Shown: positions 11,231-20,928, counted from the stretch's first letter. The stretch is 30,753 nt of DNA from Cyanophora paradoxa (GCA_004431415.1 QPMI01000020.1:1-30753), one strand, 5' to 3'. A program made the numbers and translations. The notes: generated by a model from the letters alone, not told the origin.

Positions 11231-13366
11231 CTAAACGCGCCCTCGTGCAGGGCGTACGGCTGCCGCGCCTCGCCGGCCGGGGCGAGCCGGTCCGGGCGAC
11301 GGCGAGCGCGACGGGCGCGGCGGCGAGCCGACGGCGGGCGAGGCGGCGCGGTCGATGGGCGTGAGCGGCGCGCGTCGCCGTCGCTGCCGCCCTCGTCGCC
11401 TCGGCCTCGCTCTCGGACGACGACGAGCTCGCGACGAGGACGAGGGGTCCCCGGCGCCGCCGGGCCCGCGGCCTCGATGGCGCCCGCCCCGGCGGCGCGC
11501 GGCTCGATGCGGGAGCGCGACGGCCCAGCTGTCGACGTCCTCGTCGATCTCGAACAGGCGGAGATCGCTGGTGTCGACGATGGCGCTCTCCAGCAAGGAC
11601 CGGTACGCCTCTCGCCTGCGGGGGCGGGTTCGGCGTGGTGGGGGCGGGGCGGGGGCGGGAGGGCGAATAGAGGCACCTCGTGCGATGAAGCGCGTGTTTT
11701 TAGCGCCGAGCTCGCTCGTAAACGCCTCACCAGACTTTAGGAATCCGATGGAGCCGTCGTTCAGGTACTCTTCCACGAGTACTGCGTCGCCGCTCCAGCG
11801 CGAGGCTCTCGGCGAACCACAGCGCCCATATCCCTGGTGCGCGCGGTTCGCGCGCGTGCGCGCGCGCGGGCGAGGGCGCCGGCCTTACGCAGGAGTGACC
11901 GTCCGTTTGCAGGCGATCGGGAAGCTCCGTGACCCACGTAAACGACGGCAAGGCCTTGCTCGCCGCCCGCCTCAACCTCGGATCCGGCGGCGCGCCGAGC
12001 GAGTCAAAGTACCTGCACCGCCTGCGGGGACGCGGTGCGCGCGGTCGTGGGAGGGGGCGGGGGGATGGGGCGGGCGCGTATACCGGCTCGCGCCGTCGAG
12101 GGCGAGCGTGACCCAGTGGCCGCGCGTCGTCCACGTCCTCTGCGCGCCGCCCTGCCCCCGCCGGTGCAGCCAAAGCACAGAACGAGCCCGCCGTTTGCCG
12201 CGTGCCATAGCGCCGCTTTCGGCGCTCTCGTCGCTCATCTTGGCGTATCGCCGCAGGATCGAGACGATGGTGTCGAGGCTGGCGGGGTACAGGGCCTTGG
12301 CGCTCGCGTTGGGCTTCATGCGGTGCAGCAGGAGGGTCATCACGTTTGCGAGCATCGTATCCTACGCGCGCCCGGGGTGAGTGCGGCGCCGGAGGGGGGG
12401 GGGGGGGGCGGGGAGGGGGGGTACCGTTAGCCACTCCCTCTTGGAGAAGATCGCCAGGCGCCGCGCCGGGCGGGCTCGGGCACCATCAAATCGATCTCCG
12501 CAGGATCGTGGCCTCGGATGGCGAGCGAGGCCCTCTTGAACGCGAGCCGAACGCGGGATCCCGGCCCGGAAGCTTGGCCAGGAGCTGCTCCGCCCCTCGA
12601 GGCTCAGGAAGGACCACTTGCGAGCCGACCCAGGTTCTCCTGCCCCGCCTCGCCGGAGAGCGCGAGGAAGCTGACCAGCGTTCTCGCCAGGGTGGCAAAG
12701 TGGGGCGCCCGAGCGTCTTCGTCGTCGCGAGCCAGCGGTGCGGGCTGTTCTCTCCGAGGCTCGGGTGGCTCCTCGCGATCTCACGCCGCACGCTGGCCGT
12801 GTCCTTTGGGCCGCCGTAGATGCACTGGGCGATGCTGGCGAGCGGGATGTACCAGGGCGAGACCTCCGGAACTTCGAGCCGGCGGACCTTCAGAGCGAAG
12901 AACCTCGCCCCGTCTACGTGGAGCACCTTGACGTCGCACCGCTCGAACGTCTCCTGCGTCCGCCGCTCGATCGCCGAGGTGAGGTCCCGGTAGCAGTGCC
13001 GCAGCCGCGGGCTGTCCGACCCCTCCAGCAGATCGACGCCAGCTCCTCGACGTGCTGGAGGGAGAGGACGCGCGGCGGGCTCTCGGTCGGGTGCAGCTGG
13101 CCCGCGGCACGATCGCGAGCATCTCCAGAGGAGGATGAGGCTCTCCGTCTGCGGGCCGGCGATCGGCCTCGACGCGAGGCCGTGCGGTCCGGTGAGCTGC
13201 CTCGCCGCCTCTTCCGCCGCCTCGGCGGTCCGTTGCGAATATGCGCTGAACCTGGGCAGGGCGGCCGCGGGCCCGGCGTCGGTGCGGAACACGTGAGGCG
13301 CTCGGGCCCGGCGTAGGCGTCGAACGAGACCACCTCCCACGAGTCGCGCGCAAACGCGAGCGACAT
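11231..13366 (-). CDS. Ulp1/adenain-type (C48) cysteine protease, multi-exon
   Basis: Ulp1-family proteases cleave SUMO-like conjugates or viral polyproteins. The catalytic set is readable in order: RGHWVTLALD (His) at the end of exon 12084-12361, YFDSLG (Asp) in exon 11889-12021, and LQTDGHSC (oxyanion Gln and nucleophilic Cys) at its end. Introns 12362-12424, 12022-12083 and the one starting at 11888 are GT-AG and keep phase. The next exon continues SCG and reaches GDAVLVEEYLNDG in frame, although another frame reads IWALWFAESLA, which is closer to the family and would need compensating indels. A long N-terminal region from ATG 13366 (MSLAFARDSWEVV...) of unknown function contains IERRTQETFERCDVK and several frame jumps. 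The C-terminal tail after 11690 is acidic and Ser-rich. It is co-oriented with the recombinase gene. Confidence 0.6.
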
Positions 13367-13836
13367 GGCGCCGCTGCGCCCGCGGCCTGCGCGCGCCTCG
13401 ATAGCAAGGGCCTGCGCGCTCCGATTTATGCGTTGAAAGAGGACGCGGGGAGCTTGCGGGTTAGGGGCGGGTGCGCGTGGGCGGGGGGAACGAGCGACTG
13501 TAAAAAAAAAATGGGACGGCGTAAACGGGGGGGGGTACGTTTGGTCCCCGTAAACGCCGATCCGGCCACTCGGATTCCCGTAAACCGTGTCGAGACGATA
13601 GCTTACACGCAGCTGCGGTAGTTTGCTTGGCCAGCAATCCGCACACAAGCTCGGTTCTCGGGTACCTCTATCGGCGGGCGTGGTCGCGCCCGCTTCGGGA
13701 ACTTGCACTTTCCGATCGATTCCGACACCGCCGGGCGTGTCCAAAGTCTCCGGTAAGCATTTCGACCCTTTCGGACGTCGTCTGCGGCTAACGGTCGCCG
13801 CGGCGGCCGCCCGTTGCAGGCGTCGCCTCGGCGGGC
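13367..13836. promoter_or_regulatory. Divergent promoter between protease and dioxygenase genes
   Basis: This intergenic span holds three GTAAAC hexamers within 65 nt (13521, 13550, 13580), a run of ten A (13502-13511) and a G-run. A GT-AG intron with a consensus GTAAGC donor (13753-13819), a CTAAC branch site and a GTTGCAG acceptor sits just before the dioxygenase ATG, so the dioxygenase probably has a spliced 5' leader. No TATA box was found here. Confidence 0.4.
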
Positions 13837-16113
13837 ATGGCGGGAGGCTCGCTGAAGAGAGCGCGCGATCGAGAAGGTGATCGCAGCGACCTCGGCGATG
13901 TCAGCGGGCCCGCGGCCGCGCCCGAGGCGCCCGTTCCCATCTGGATGGCGTCGGCGGCGTCCCGCGCGTCGAGAAAGGCGCGCGCCGCGCAGCGCGGACG
14001 CATGATGAACATCTCGCTCGCCGCGGGTGCGGGGGGAGGGTCGGCCCCGGCGGAGCGCGGCGGCGGCGGCGGCGGCCTCGTCTGGATGAACCGGAAGAGG
14101 GAGCTCCAGGCGTCCGGCCTGGCGCTCGGCGGCGCCGCCGCGTCAAAGACGCCGCGCCCGGCGGGCCGTGTACTCGAAGAGTCTGCTCCCCGCACTTTCC
14201 CTCCGCCCCTCCAACGGGGATCCCCGCAGGCCCTACAAACGCGCCGAGCTGGTCGCGACGAGACGATACGGCTATCGATCCTTCGGCCCCGTCCGGTGGC
14301 GGGACCAGGTCCTGTACGTGCGTCCCGGGGTCGCGGGGGCTCCCGCCGCGCGCCCCGACGGCCGCCCCCGCAGCTCCCTTTCGGCGTCGTCCCCGAGGGC
14401 ATGACGGGGCCGCCGGAACGGATGGAGGAGCACTTTGGCTCGGAGCTGGGGCTGAGCCCACCGCCCGTCGACCTGCTCGCCCTGCGCGCGATCGAGGGGG
14501 CCTTTCTCGGGCGTCCGCACGGCCCGCCGCACGCCTCGGCGCTGGCGTCGTGGGCCGTATCTCCCGAGCGGCGCGTCGCGCTGCCCTGCAATCTCCTCGG
14601 GGGCGGCGTCGACTCGCGCTTCATCCGGCAGCAGCGGGCCGAGGTACGGCGCCCCCTCCCCCCGCGCCCCGCCCGCGCCTCACGCGCCCGCAGGGCAAGT
14701 TTGCCGCCTACGTCGCGCCGCTCCCGCCGGGCTGCTCCAAGGAGGACGAGGCGCGGCACGACTACGTCTTGGACCGCGGGCGCAGACGTGCATCTCCCTG
14801 GGCGGCGCCCTCGCCGCCGTCCACCTCCCCGGCCTCTTCCGCGAGGGCGCCGGGATCGAGCGGGTCGCCGCCGCCGTCGCCTGCGCCTCCACGGCCTTTA
14901 CGTTTTCCATCCGCCGCAGCATCATGTACAACGAAGCCCGGTGCGGCCCGGCCCGCCCGCCCCGCCCCCGCGCGCGCCCGGGCTCTGACGGGCCCGCCGC
15001 GCAGGACCAGAAGCTGCTGGACGAGGCGCGCGAGGCGGCCGAGGCGGCGCTGCGGACGGGCGGCTCGACGTGATGCGGGAGATTCTCGCCAAGCGGCCGA
15101 AGAGGAGGCCTCGGCCGCCGCGACCGCGCGGCCGCGCCGGGGCAAGAAGAAGAAGAAGAAGGAGCACGAGCGCGGCCCGAGGATCGTCACCGGCGTCCAG
15201 CGGGCCAGGGCGCGACCGTCCCGATCCCGGTCCGCGGCCCCGCCCCCACCCCCCGCCGAACGCGCGCGGGACGCGGGGCGAGCCGACCCGCCCTTTCCCA
15301 GATCTCCCTGAACCCGCAGTACGGCGCGGACACGAACGCGAACCGGCGGCTGCACCTCCTCAACGGCCACCTCGTCGGCGTGCTCGAGTACCTGTTCCCG
15401 GCCCTCTGCGCCATCGACGTCAAGGCCGGTTGCGACATGGCGGAGATCGCCCTGAAGGTCCTCGAACGGCACCCGTACAGCTACGGTCCGCGAGCGCGTG
15501 TGCGCCGGCCCCGGGCCCGCTCGTGCCCGACGCGCGGGTCGCGGGCGCGCAGGAACCTGGACGATGCACTGGATGAACCCGCCGGAAACGTGAGCTGCCG
15601 TTTACCCCTCGCTCCCTTTCCCGCCCTCGTTGATGCCGACGGCCCTCTAGGATATCAAAGGGCCACCGGGACCGCAGCGACGCGCAGGAAGCCTACGCCG
15701 CCCTCGTCTACTTTCACCCCGAGGGCAAGCGGGACCGGCCCCTGCACCGGCTCCGCTTTCCGGCCCTCGGCATCTCGCTCGACCTAAGGCACGGCGACGT
15801 CGTCTTTATTCGAGTGCGCGCCCTCTATCCTATCCCCCCCCCCCATGCCTGCCGATCGACGGCGCCCCCGTCGACGCCGCGGCCGCCAGGGGCACATGCT
15901 GGAGCACGAGGTGGTGGCGAGCGAGGGCACGGATGCGAGGTTCGCGGGCGTCCCCTCCGCCGGCGCCGGCCCCGGCCCGATTCCGCGCCCCCCTCGCGCA
16001 GGTACTGCATCGTCTTCACGCTGGGAAAGAACCTGAAAGTAGACGCCGATTCCGGGTCGAGCAGCGACTCTTCTACGTCCTCAGATAGCGACTCTTCGAG
16101 CTCGGAAGACTAG
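13837..16113 (+). CDS. TET/JBP-like 2-oxoglutarate/Fe(II) dioxygenase, multi-exon
   Basis: TET/JBP enzymes hydroxylate methyl groups of DNA bases. The catalytic half is an exon chain with every phase consistent: 15302-15485, 15553-15589, 15651-15813, 15890-15939, 16002-16113, separated by GT-AG introns of 61-76 nt. It carries KGHRDRSD (HxD iron ligands), YAALVYFHPEG, then RFPALGISLDLRHGDVVFI, matching the family's D-x-x-x-GD-V strand, then GHMLEHEV (distal His) and DARYCIVFTL (Arg for 2-oxoglutarate). The protein ends in a Ser/Asp/Glu tail. Upstream, introns 14318-14373 and 14644-14693 are in phase. Other N-terminal junctions (near 14167, 14940, 15070, 15110) need single-base shifts. A Lys-rich linker precedes the catalytic domain. 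The N-terminal half (about 350 codons) is unknown. The substrate (DNA or RNA, 5-methylcytosine or thymine) cannot be told. Confidence 0.65.
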
Positions 16114-16440
16114 CGATAACGTAGGGCGAGCCGCCGTGATGGGAGGGGGGGCCGGGGGGCCGGGATCGAATCGTGATGGGAGCGGGCGGGCGGCCGGCGG
16201 CCGACGCGCGTGAGCTCGGGCGCGCGTTGAGGTTATGCGGCGCGCGCGGGGCGGTCCGGCGCCGCCGGGAATGGAGGGGCCGGGGGGCGGGGCCGGGGCG
16301 GGGCCGGGCCGAACGTTTAGAAGAGGGTCCTGGCTAGGAACTAAAAATCAGGTGGGTGTGGTACGGGCCTGTGCGTGCATTTGCTGCATCTAGTTCCGTG
16401 CGAGCGGCCCCGGGATATCCCATTTTAATTGCCCCTGGAC
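16114..16440. other. GC-rich intergenic region
   Basis: Follows the dioxygenase stop. It contains long G-runs (16141-16160, 16270-16310) and no supported gene. A terminator or polyadenylation signal could not be identified. Confidence 0.4.
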
Positions 16441-16444
16441 TGGT

Positions 16445-16663
16445 ATGGAGTCTGGACGATTTCGTCTGGTAAAATTCGTGGAGGCGATTGGCAGGGAACT
16501 AGATGCCGTATCGCGCTCCTACCAGCACCCGCTACGTGCACGGGGCGCTGGTTTGGAGCGGACCCGGAATCACTACTATCGGGCCCCCGGCCCCGCGGGT
16601 ACCTGGCAGGAGGGGCCGCGCTTCGACGCGCGCGCGGGGGCCCGCGAGCTATCCCACGCGTAG
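16445..16663 (+). CDS. Small ORF of unknown function (72 aa)
   Basis: An ATG-started frame beginning MESGRFRLVKFVEAIGRELD, with balanced composition for its first 50 residues and an unbroken frame to a TAG. It lies alone between the dioxygenase and a repeat zone and has no recognisable family. It could be chance; the only support is the amphipathic N-terminal helix-like composition. Confidence 0.25.
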   Translation: MESGRFRLVKFVEAIGRELDAVSRSYQHPLRARGAGLERTRNHYYRAPGPAGTWQEGPRFDARAGARELSHA

Positions 16664-16794
16664 AGCGGGCGGGCGCGAGGTAATGGGCGTGCTCGGCGGC
16701 GCCCCGGCTGGGCTCTGCTTACGGCGGCGCGAGGGGGCGAGGCTCGCCCGGCCCCTTGCCGATTCGAGGTCGCAGTGCGCGCGGCGGGTGCGGG

Positions 16795-17290
16795 TTGATA
16801 CGAGGATGCTATTATCCTATAAACGAATTACTATAGGAGTGAGAGTCGGCCTCTGGATCTGGGTCATGATCATGACATGTACATATGCATGCATGTCTCC
16901 ACGTTCTGAAATGTACATGTACATGTCGCTCGAGCTCCGGTCCGGGCCCGCACCAGCTAAGCTTAAGATATGATTACTATTAGGCTTCAAAGGCTTCAAG
17001 GCTTAACTTAAGTAAGCTTGTATCATAGTTTATATAATTATATACGTATACATATCTTGACAGCTACGTCCGACCGTCGGACAGTCATGATCATGATCAC
17101 TATGAAGCTTAATTATAAGCTTGGGAGTCATGATCGCTATAAGACTTAAGCTTCAAGGCTTGTATCTTTTTGGAACGATGATACTATGATATAAATTAAA
17201 TTCCATCTTTCAAGTTTCAATGATCATGATCATGATCATGATCATGATCATGATCACTGAGTCATGATCATGAGGGCCGCCGGGCCGGCG
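16795..17290. other. Palindrome-rich, AT-rich spacer
   Basis: Dense in GATCATGATC, ACATGTACATGT, AAGCTTAAG and TATACGTATA words, including a run of about seven overlapping ATCATG units at 17220-17258. It resembles 1-605 and 1405-1690 in texture. No gene is seen. Confidence 0.55.
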
Positions 17291-17296
17291 GGCCGG

Positions 17297-17735
17297 GGCG
17301 AGATCTCGAGTTGACTGGGGGGAACTAGAAACGCTTAAGTTTGATAGCTCCATCACTGAATAGCTTATATTCTGCGGCTCGAGTGCCTCTTCCAAGAGCG
17401 TCGGGAGAAAGGGCCGCGGGGCCGGCGCCGCGCGGCGCTGCGGCGCGCGGGGCGAGATCAGAAGTTGACTGGAGGAGCTAGAAACGCGCGAGTTCGATAT
17501 CTCACTCACCGAATAGCTCATATTCTGCGGGGCGGCCGCCTCTTCGAAGCGCGTCGGGAGAAAGAGCCGCCGGCCGCGGGCCGGCGGGGCGAGATCAGAA
17601 GTTGACTGGGGGAGCTAGAAACGCTCGAGTTCGATATCTCACTCACCTAATAGCTCATATTCTGCGGGCGGCCGCCTCTTCGAAGTGCGTCGGGAAAAGG
17701 AGCGCTAGCCGCCGGGTCGGCGGGGCGAGATCAAA
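17297..17735. repeat. Tandem repeat, about 135-154 bp unit, 3 copies plus a partial
   Basis: Copies start with GGCGAGATC at about 17297, 17451, 17588 and 17723. Each contains AGTTGACTG, CTAGAAACG, ATAGCT(C/T)ATATTCTGCGG and CTCTTC-AAG-GCGTCGGGA. The first copy is the most diverged and has a longer GC-rich spacer; copies 2 and 3 are nearly identical. No coding frame is shared, so it is probably non-coding. Confidence 0.75.
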
Positions 17736-18028
17736 AGTTGACTCGGGGGGGAACTCGGTGCGGCCGGGTACGGTTACAATCGCAGCACCCGACGGGGCGA
17801 GGTCCAAGCTCTCGCAATCTCGTCGTTCCGCTTGCTCCGGCGCTGCCAGCAGCTCTAGCGACCCAGCGGCGCTTTCACCGCCGGCCTGGCGCGCCGGGGT
17901 CTCCTGCGGTGGTTCGCGCCTCTCCCGCTCCGCCCAGTGATCGTAGCGGAGGCAGCTGCGCCCTTCCGGGTGGACTTGACGCCCCGGAACGCGTTTCGGC
18001 TCGCTCCCGTCGCGCGGCGAGCTTGCGC

Positions 18029-18260
18029 ATCGCCCTAGTGCTCGCAGTCCACCCGCGAGCCGCCGGCGACCTCTTCGCAGTAGCTAAGATGCGGTCAGCC
18101 CTCGATGGGCGCTGTGGGCGGCGGGCGCGGCGGCCCCCGTTCCCCGCGCCCGTGGAACTGGGCCTAGTGCCCGCAGTCCACCCGCGGCCCGTTAGCGACC
18201 TCTTTGCAGTAGCTAAGATGCGGTCAGCACTCGATGGACGCCGTGGGCGGCGGGCGCCGC
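18029..18260. repeat. Two-copy tandem duplication, about 132-bp period
   Basis: Segments 18029-18127 and 18163-18259 share CGCAGTCCACCCGCG, GCAGTAGCTAAGATGCGGTC and the flanking GTGGGCGGCGGGCG. The period, about 132, is a multiple of three, and frames on both strands stay open across it, so coding cannot be excluded, but no family is recognised. Confidence 0.6.
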
Positions 18261-18299
18261 GTCCCCGCTCCCCGCGCGCCGCCTCTCGCTCCACGCACG

Positions 18300-18903
18300 A
18301 TGATAGCTAGCGGCCGGGCCAGCGCCCGCGCCTCGCCGGCGGCCCTCTCTGTCGTCGCGGAGACGCGGCGCACCACAGGCGGTTCCCCCCCCCTCTCTCT
18401 CTCTACGGTGCGCCGCGCCCCGGCCTGCGCCCGCCCGCCCGCACCGACGCCGCCCTCACGGCCGCCTCGGCGCAGGACTCGCGCCCGCTCGTGCGCGACC
18501 CCGTCGAGGGCGCGCCGCCGGCGGGCCGACCGCACGCGGCGTTGGTCGAGCCCCGCGCGCGCCGCCGGACCCGCCGCCCACCCGCCCCGCCCCGCCCCGC
18601 GCCGCCCGCCCCGCGCCGCCCGCCCCCGCCTACCTACCCGTGGATCAACGGCCCCGGGTCGCCGTTGAACGACGCACCCACGCCCTTCGCCGCGCTCGAG
18701 TTTCATCCCGGCGGGAGCCGGTGACGAGTACGCGTACCCCCGCCCGCCCCATCCCCACCCTCCCCCCCGCCGCCCTTTCCGTTGACCATGCGCCCAGGCG
18801 TTGCGTATTCGTGCGGTCTGTACATGATGGAGCGGCGGCGGGCTTTGCCGTCGGGTACGGTCCCCCTCCCCTCGCCCGCGTCCGGCCTCGTCCTCCCGTC
18901 TGA
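18300..18903 (+). CDS. Pro-rich protein of unknown function, three exons
   Basis: Exons 18300-18407, 18476-18720 and 18798-18903 join in phase to 152 codons. Intron 1 (68 nt) is GTGCGCC...GCGCAG; intron 2 (77 nt) is GTGACG...GCCCAG with phase 2 preserved (Arg split CG/G). The readable core is TYPWINGPGSPLNDAPTPFA followed by LEFHPGG and CVFVRSVHDGAAAGFAV. The middle is Pro/Arg/Ala low complexity, which weakens the model. It is convergent with the histone gene, with 18 nt between the two stop codons. No function is inferred. Confidence 0.4.
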
Positions 18904-18921
18904 TCCGCGCCCGCTCGCCCG

Positions 18922-19721
18922 TCAGCCGCTCTCCTCCTCGCGGATCCGGCGGCGCAGCTGGATGTCCTGGGCGCGCGCGGCGGCGGCGGGCGTCGGCGCG
19001 CGCGGCGGCGGCGGGCGGCGCGGGCCCCCACCTTGGGCTGAATCGTGATGCGATTCCGGTGAAGGGCGAGCAAATTCGCTCCCCCGAGCACGTTGATGGC
19101 GTGCATTTCGGCCGCTTCGCGCATCGCCAGGATGGCGTCCTTACTCCATCTCAGGTCCTCGGCGGTGAATCCGGCCTCTACGCGGCGCTTCTTCTCGTCG
19201 TCAGCGATCTCTTTCACCTGCCGGTCCGCCCCGTCGCCCGGCGCCCCGCGCCCGGCTCACTCCGGGCTCACCAGGCGCTCAAAGGGAGCGAATCGGATCA
19301 AAGGGTTGAAGGTCTTCTGGTACTTGCGTATCTGCGGGGTGCGTTTACGCCCGCCCCGGGTGCGGGGAAGCGACGGTTAGCGGCGGCGAGCGGGGTACGG
19401 CGTCTAGTTGGGGGGCGGGGGAGGGTGGGGAACGGGCCTCCCTGAGCGCGACCGTGCCTTTGGCGCCCGGCGCGCACCTCTCAACCGCGGCGCGCGCAGG
19501 GACCGCGCGGGAGGGGCGCGGCGGACGCACCTGGGCGGTACCTACGCGCGGCGGTCACGTGCACGCGGCGACGCGCGCGGGGCGGACGGGACGGCGCGCC
19601 TGTGGGGCTTCTTTACGCCTCCCGCCGCCGGCGCGCTCTTCCGAGCGGCCTTGGTGGCGAGGCGCCTGCGCGGGGCCATGCTCCCCGTCGATTTCTTCCC
19701 CGCCTGCTTGATTCTTGCCAT
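18922..19721 (-). CDS. Histone H3 variant, six exons
   Basis: Exons on the minus strand are 19600-19721, 19531-19541 (11-nt micro-exon), 19438-19457, 19272-19331, 19032-19217 and 18922-18966. Every junction keeps phase and gives 147 residues. The tail is close to canonical H3: Lys4, Lys9-Ser10, Lys23, Lys27-Ser28 and Lys36 are kept, but Thr3 is Ile, Thr6 Ala, Arg8 Lys, Lys14 Met, Lys18 Arg. PHRYRPGTVALRE and IRKYQK follow. The fold ends [19 protein letters not shown]. Loop 1 carries about ten extra residues ([14 protein letters not shown]), followed by a Trp; the helix reads REAAE and LLALH. Those features resemble centromeric H3 rather than replicative H3 (EACE, LCAIH). Introns 1 and 3 start with GC instead of GT. 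It packages DNA with H4; no partner histone lies in the window. Family assignment is firm; the centromeric or viral role is inference. Confidence 0.93.
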
Positions 19722-19787
19722 GGCGACGGCGCCCCCCGCCCGCCCGCTGCGCGCTCGCCCCCTCCTAGATCCGTATTCTCTGGCATG

Positions 19788-19795
19788 TATTTATC
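19788..19795 (-). promoter_or_regulatory. TATA-like box for the histone H3 gene
   Basis: On the minus strand this reads GATAAATA inside a GC-rich context, 67 nt upstream of the histone ATG. The spacing is similar to that of the TATA-like boxes at 24218 and 24405. Confidence 0.45.
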
Positions 19796-19799
19796 CGTG

Positions 19800-20170
19800 C
19801 GTGGGCGTCGGGGCGCCGGAGGGGGTGGCGGGTGGGGGTGGGGGATCGTCTCGCGGGGGGCGGCGGGCCGGCCGCGCGCCCGAATTCCCGCCCCGGTCCC
19901 GCCGGAGCGCGCGCTGTCGCCGCGCGTCCCGCTGCGTGCAGCCTGAACAGAGGGCATGCGCGTTTCGTCTGTGATCGGGAGAGTAAATGTATGTGGGGAC
20001 CTGATCGAGGCGCGCGCGCGTGAAGTTGGTATTTGCGCATGCGCGCCGCGGAGCGGTGGTGTGGGTGCTGAATTAAATGAAGACGGTGTCGGTGGGGTAT
20101 ATTTGGTACTCAAGTCCGGCAGCTCGAGATTTTCAATTGCAATGTAAACGAGATATCAAACTCTGTGTAG
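19800..20170. other. Histone upstream region, no gene
   Basis: Mixed-GC intergenic DNA between the histone promoter and the 3' end of the next minus-strand gene. It contains a GTAAAC hexamer at 20144, with more at 20174 and 20213 just inside the next gene. An AT-rich patch at 20060-20170 has no coding character. Confidence 0.4.
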
Positions 20171-20175
20171 ACCGT

Positions 20176-20928
20176 TTACGGGCCATGCTCCCCGTAAAAC
20201 GCATCGTGGGCGGTAAACGCGGCGGCGGGGCTCGCGGGTGCCTGCAGCGCCGCCCGTCGCTGCTCGTCGCGGCGCCAAAGTAGGAGCTCCTTCCGGCGTG
20301 CGCGATCCTCGCATTTACGCTGCGCGGCGGCCTCGGGTCGGGCCCGTGGCGGTCCTCGGCCCAACGGCGGGTCGACGCCAAGTCGTACCGCTCCTCGAGC
20401 GTTCGGGGCAGTATCCCACGGCGAGTATTCCTCCGGGGACGTTGAAGAGACGGCGGTCGAGTCCGAATCGCTCGGAGAGCGCGTCGGCCGAGTCGGCGCC
20501 CGGCGGGGCGCGGGTCTCGCGCCGCCGGTCGGCCTCGGACATGGCGGCCGCGCGCGTGGTCCATCCGGGTGGCCGGTCAGTTGGGGGAGGGCACGGGCGG
20601 CCGACGCCGGGAGGGCGGCAAACGTCGCCGCGGCTCGGAGTCGGACCGGCGCGCAGCAATGGGCGCAGGTGCGTTTACCGGTGAGCGGGCACTGGCCTCC
20701 GTCGTTGCGGCGCCGGCAGGATGCGCACGCGGAGAGCGTTGTTTGGGAGAGGATGCTGCGCGCGGCGCTCGTTGGGAGGGACGGTGGGATGCTGACGCCG
20801 ATGAGGAGGAGCTCGCGCGTCGTCTGGGCGTCGCCCGCGGAGATGGGCATGGTTATGGGCGTGTCGGTGGCTTTGATATCGATGCTCGAGCGCGCCCCCG
20901 GGACCGTGGATGGGGCTTTTATGTGCAC
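20176..20928 (-). CDS. Cys-motif (putative zinc-binding) protein, 250 aa
   Basis: An unbroken frame with ATG at 20928. It has no recognisable full-length family. Residues about 68-92 hold SACASC, QCPLTGK and CAHC, giving a C-x2-C ... C ... C-x2-C arrangement that could bind one zinc. The middle is Pro/Arg-rich; a Ser/Asp patch (SPSDSDSTAVSSTSPEEY) lies near residue 155. The C-terminus is a charged helix (KCEDRARRKELLLWRRDEQ) and ends FTAHDAFYGEHGP. Two hexamers fall in the last 15 codons; the TAA stop itself lies inside GTAAAC when read on this strand. A third hexamer lies in the cysteine motif. Its start abuts the 60-bp tandem array, which would occupy its promoter. Confidence 0.5.
   Translation of the reverse strand: MHIKAPSTVPGARSSIDIKATDTPITMPISAGDAQTTRELLLIGVSIPPSLPTSAARSILSQTTLSACASCRRRNDGGQCPLTGKRTCAHCCAPVRLRAAATFAALPASAARALPQLTGHPDGPRARPPCPRPTGGARPAPRRAPTRPTRSPSDSDSTAVSSTSPEEYSPWDTAPNARGAVRLGVDPPLGRGPPRARPEAAAQRKCEDRARRKELLLWRRDEQRRAALQAPASPAAAFTAHDAFYGEHGP

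Noticed and set aside
14168-14229. A 62-nt intron in the dioxygenase N-terminal half
   Set aside because: It has GT-AG ends, but splicing does not restore the frame of the next exon, and the segment itself reads as protein, so a one-base indel is preferred.
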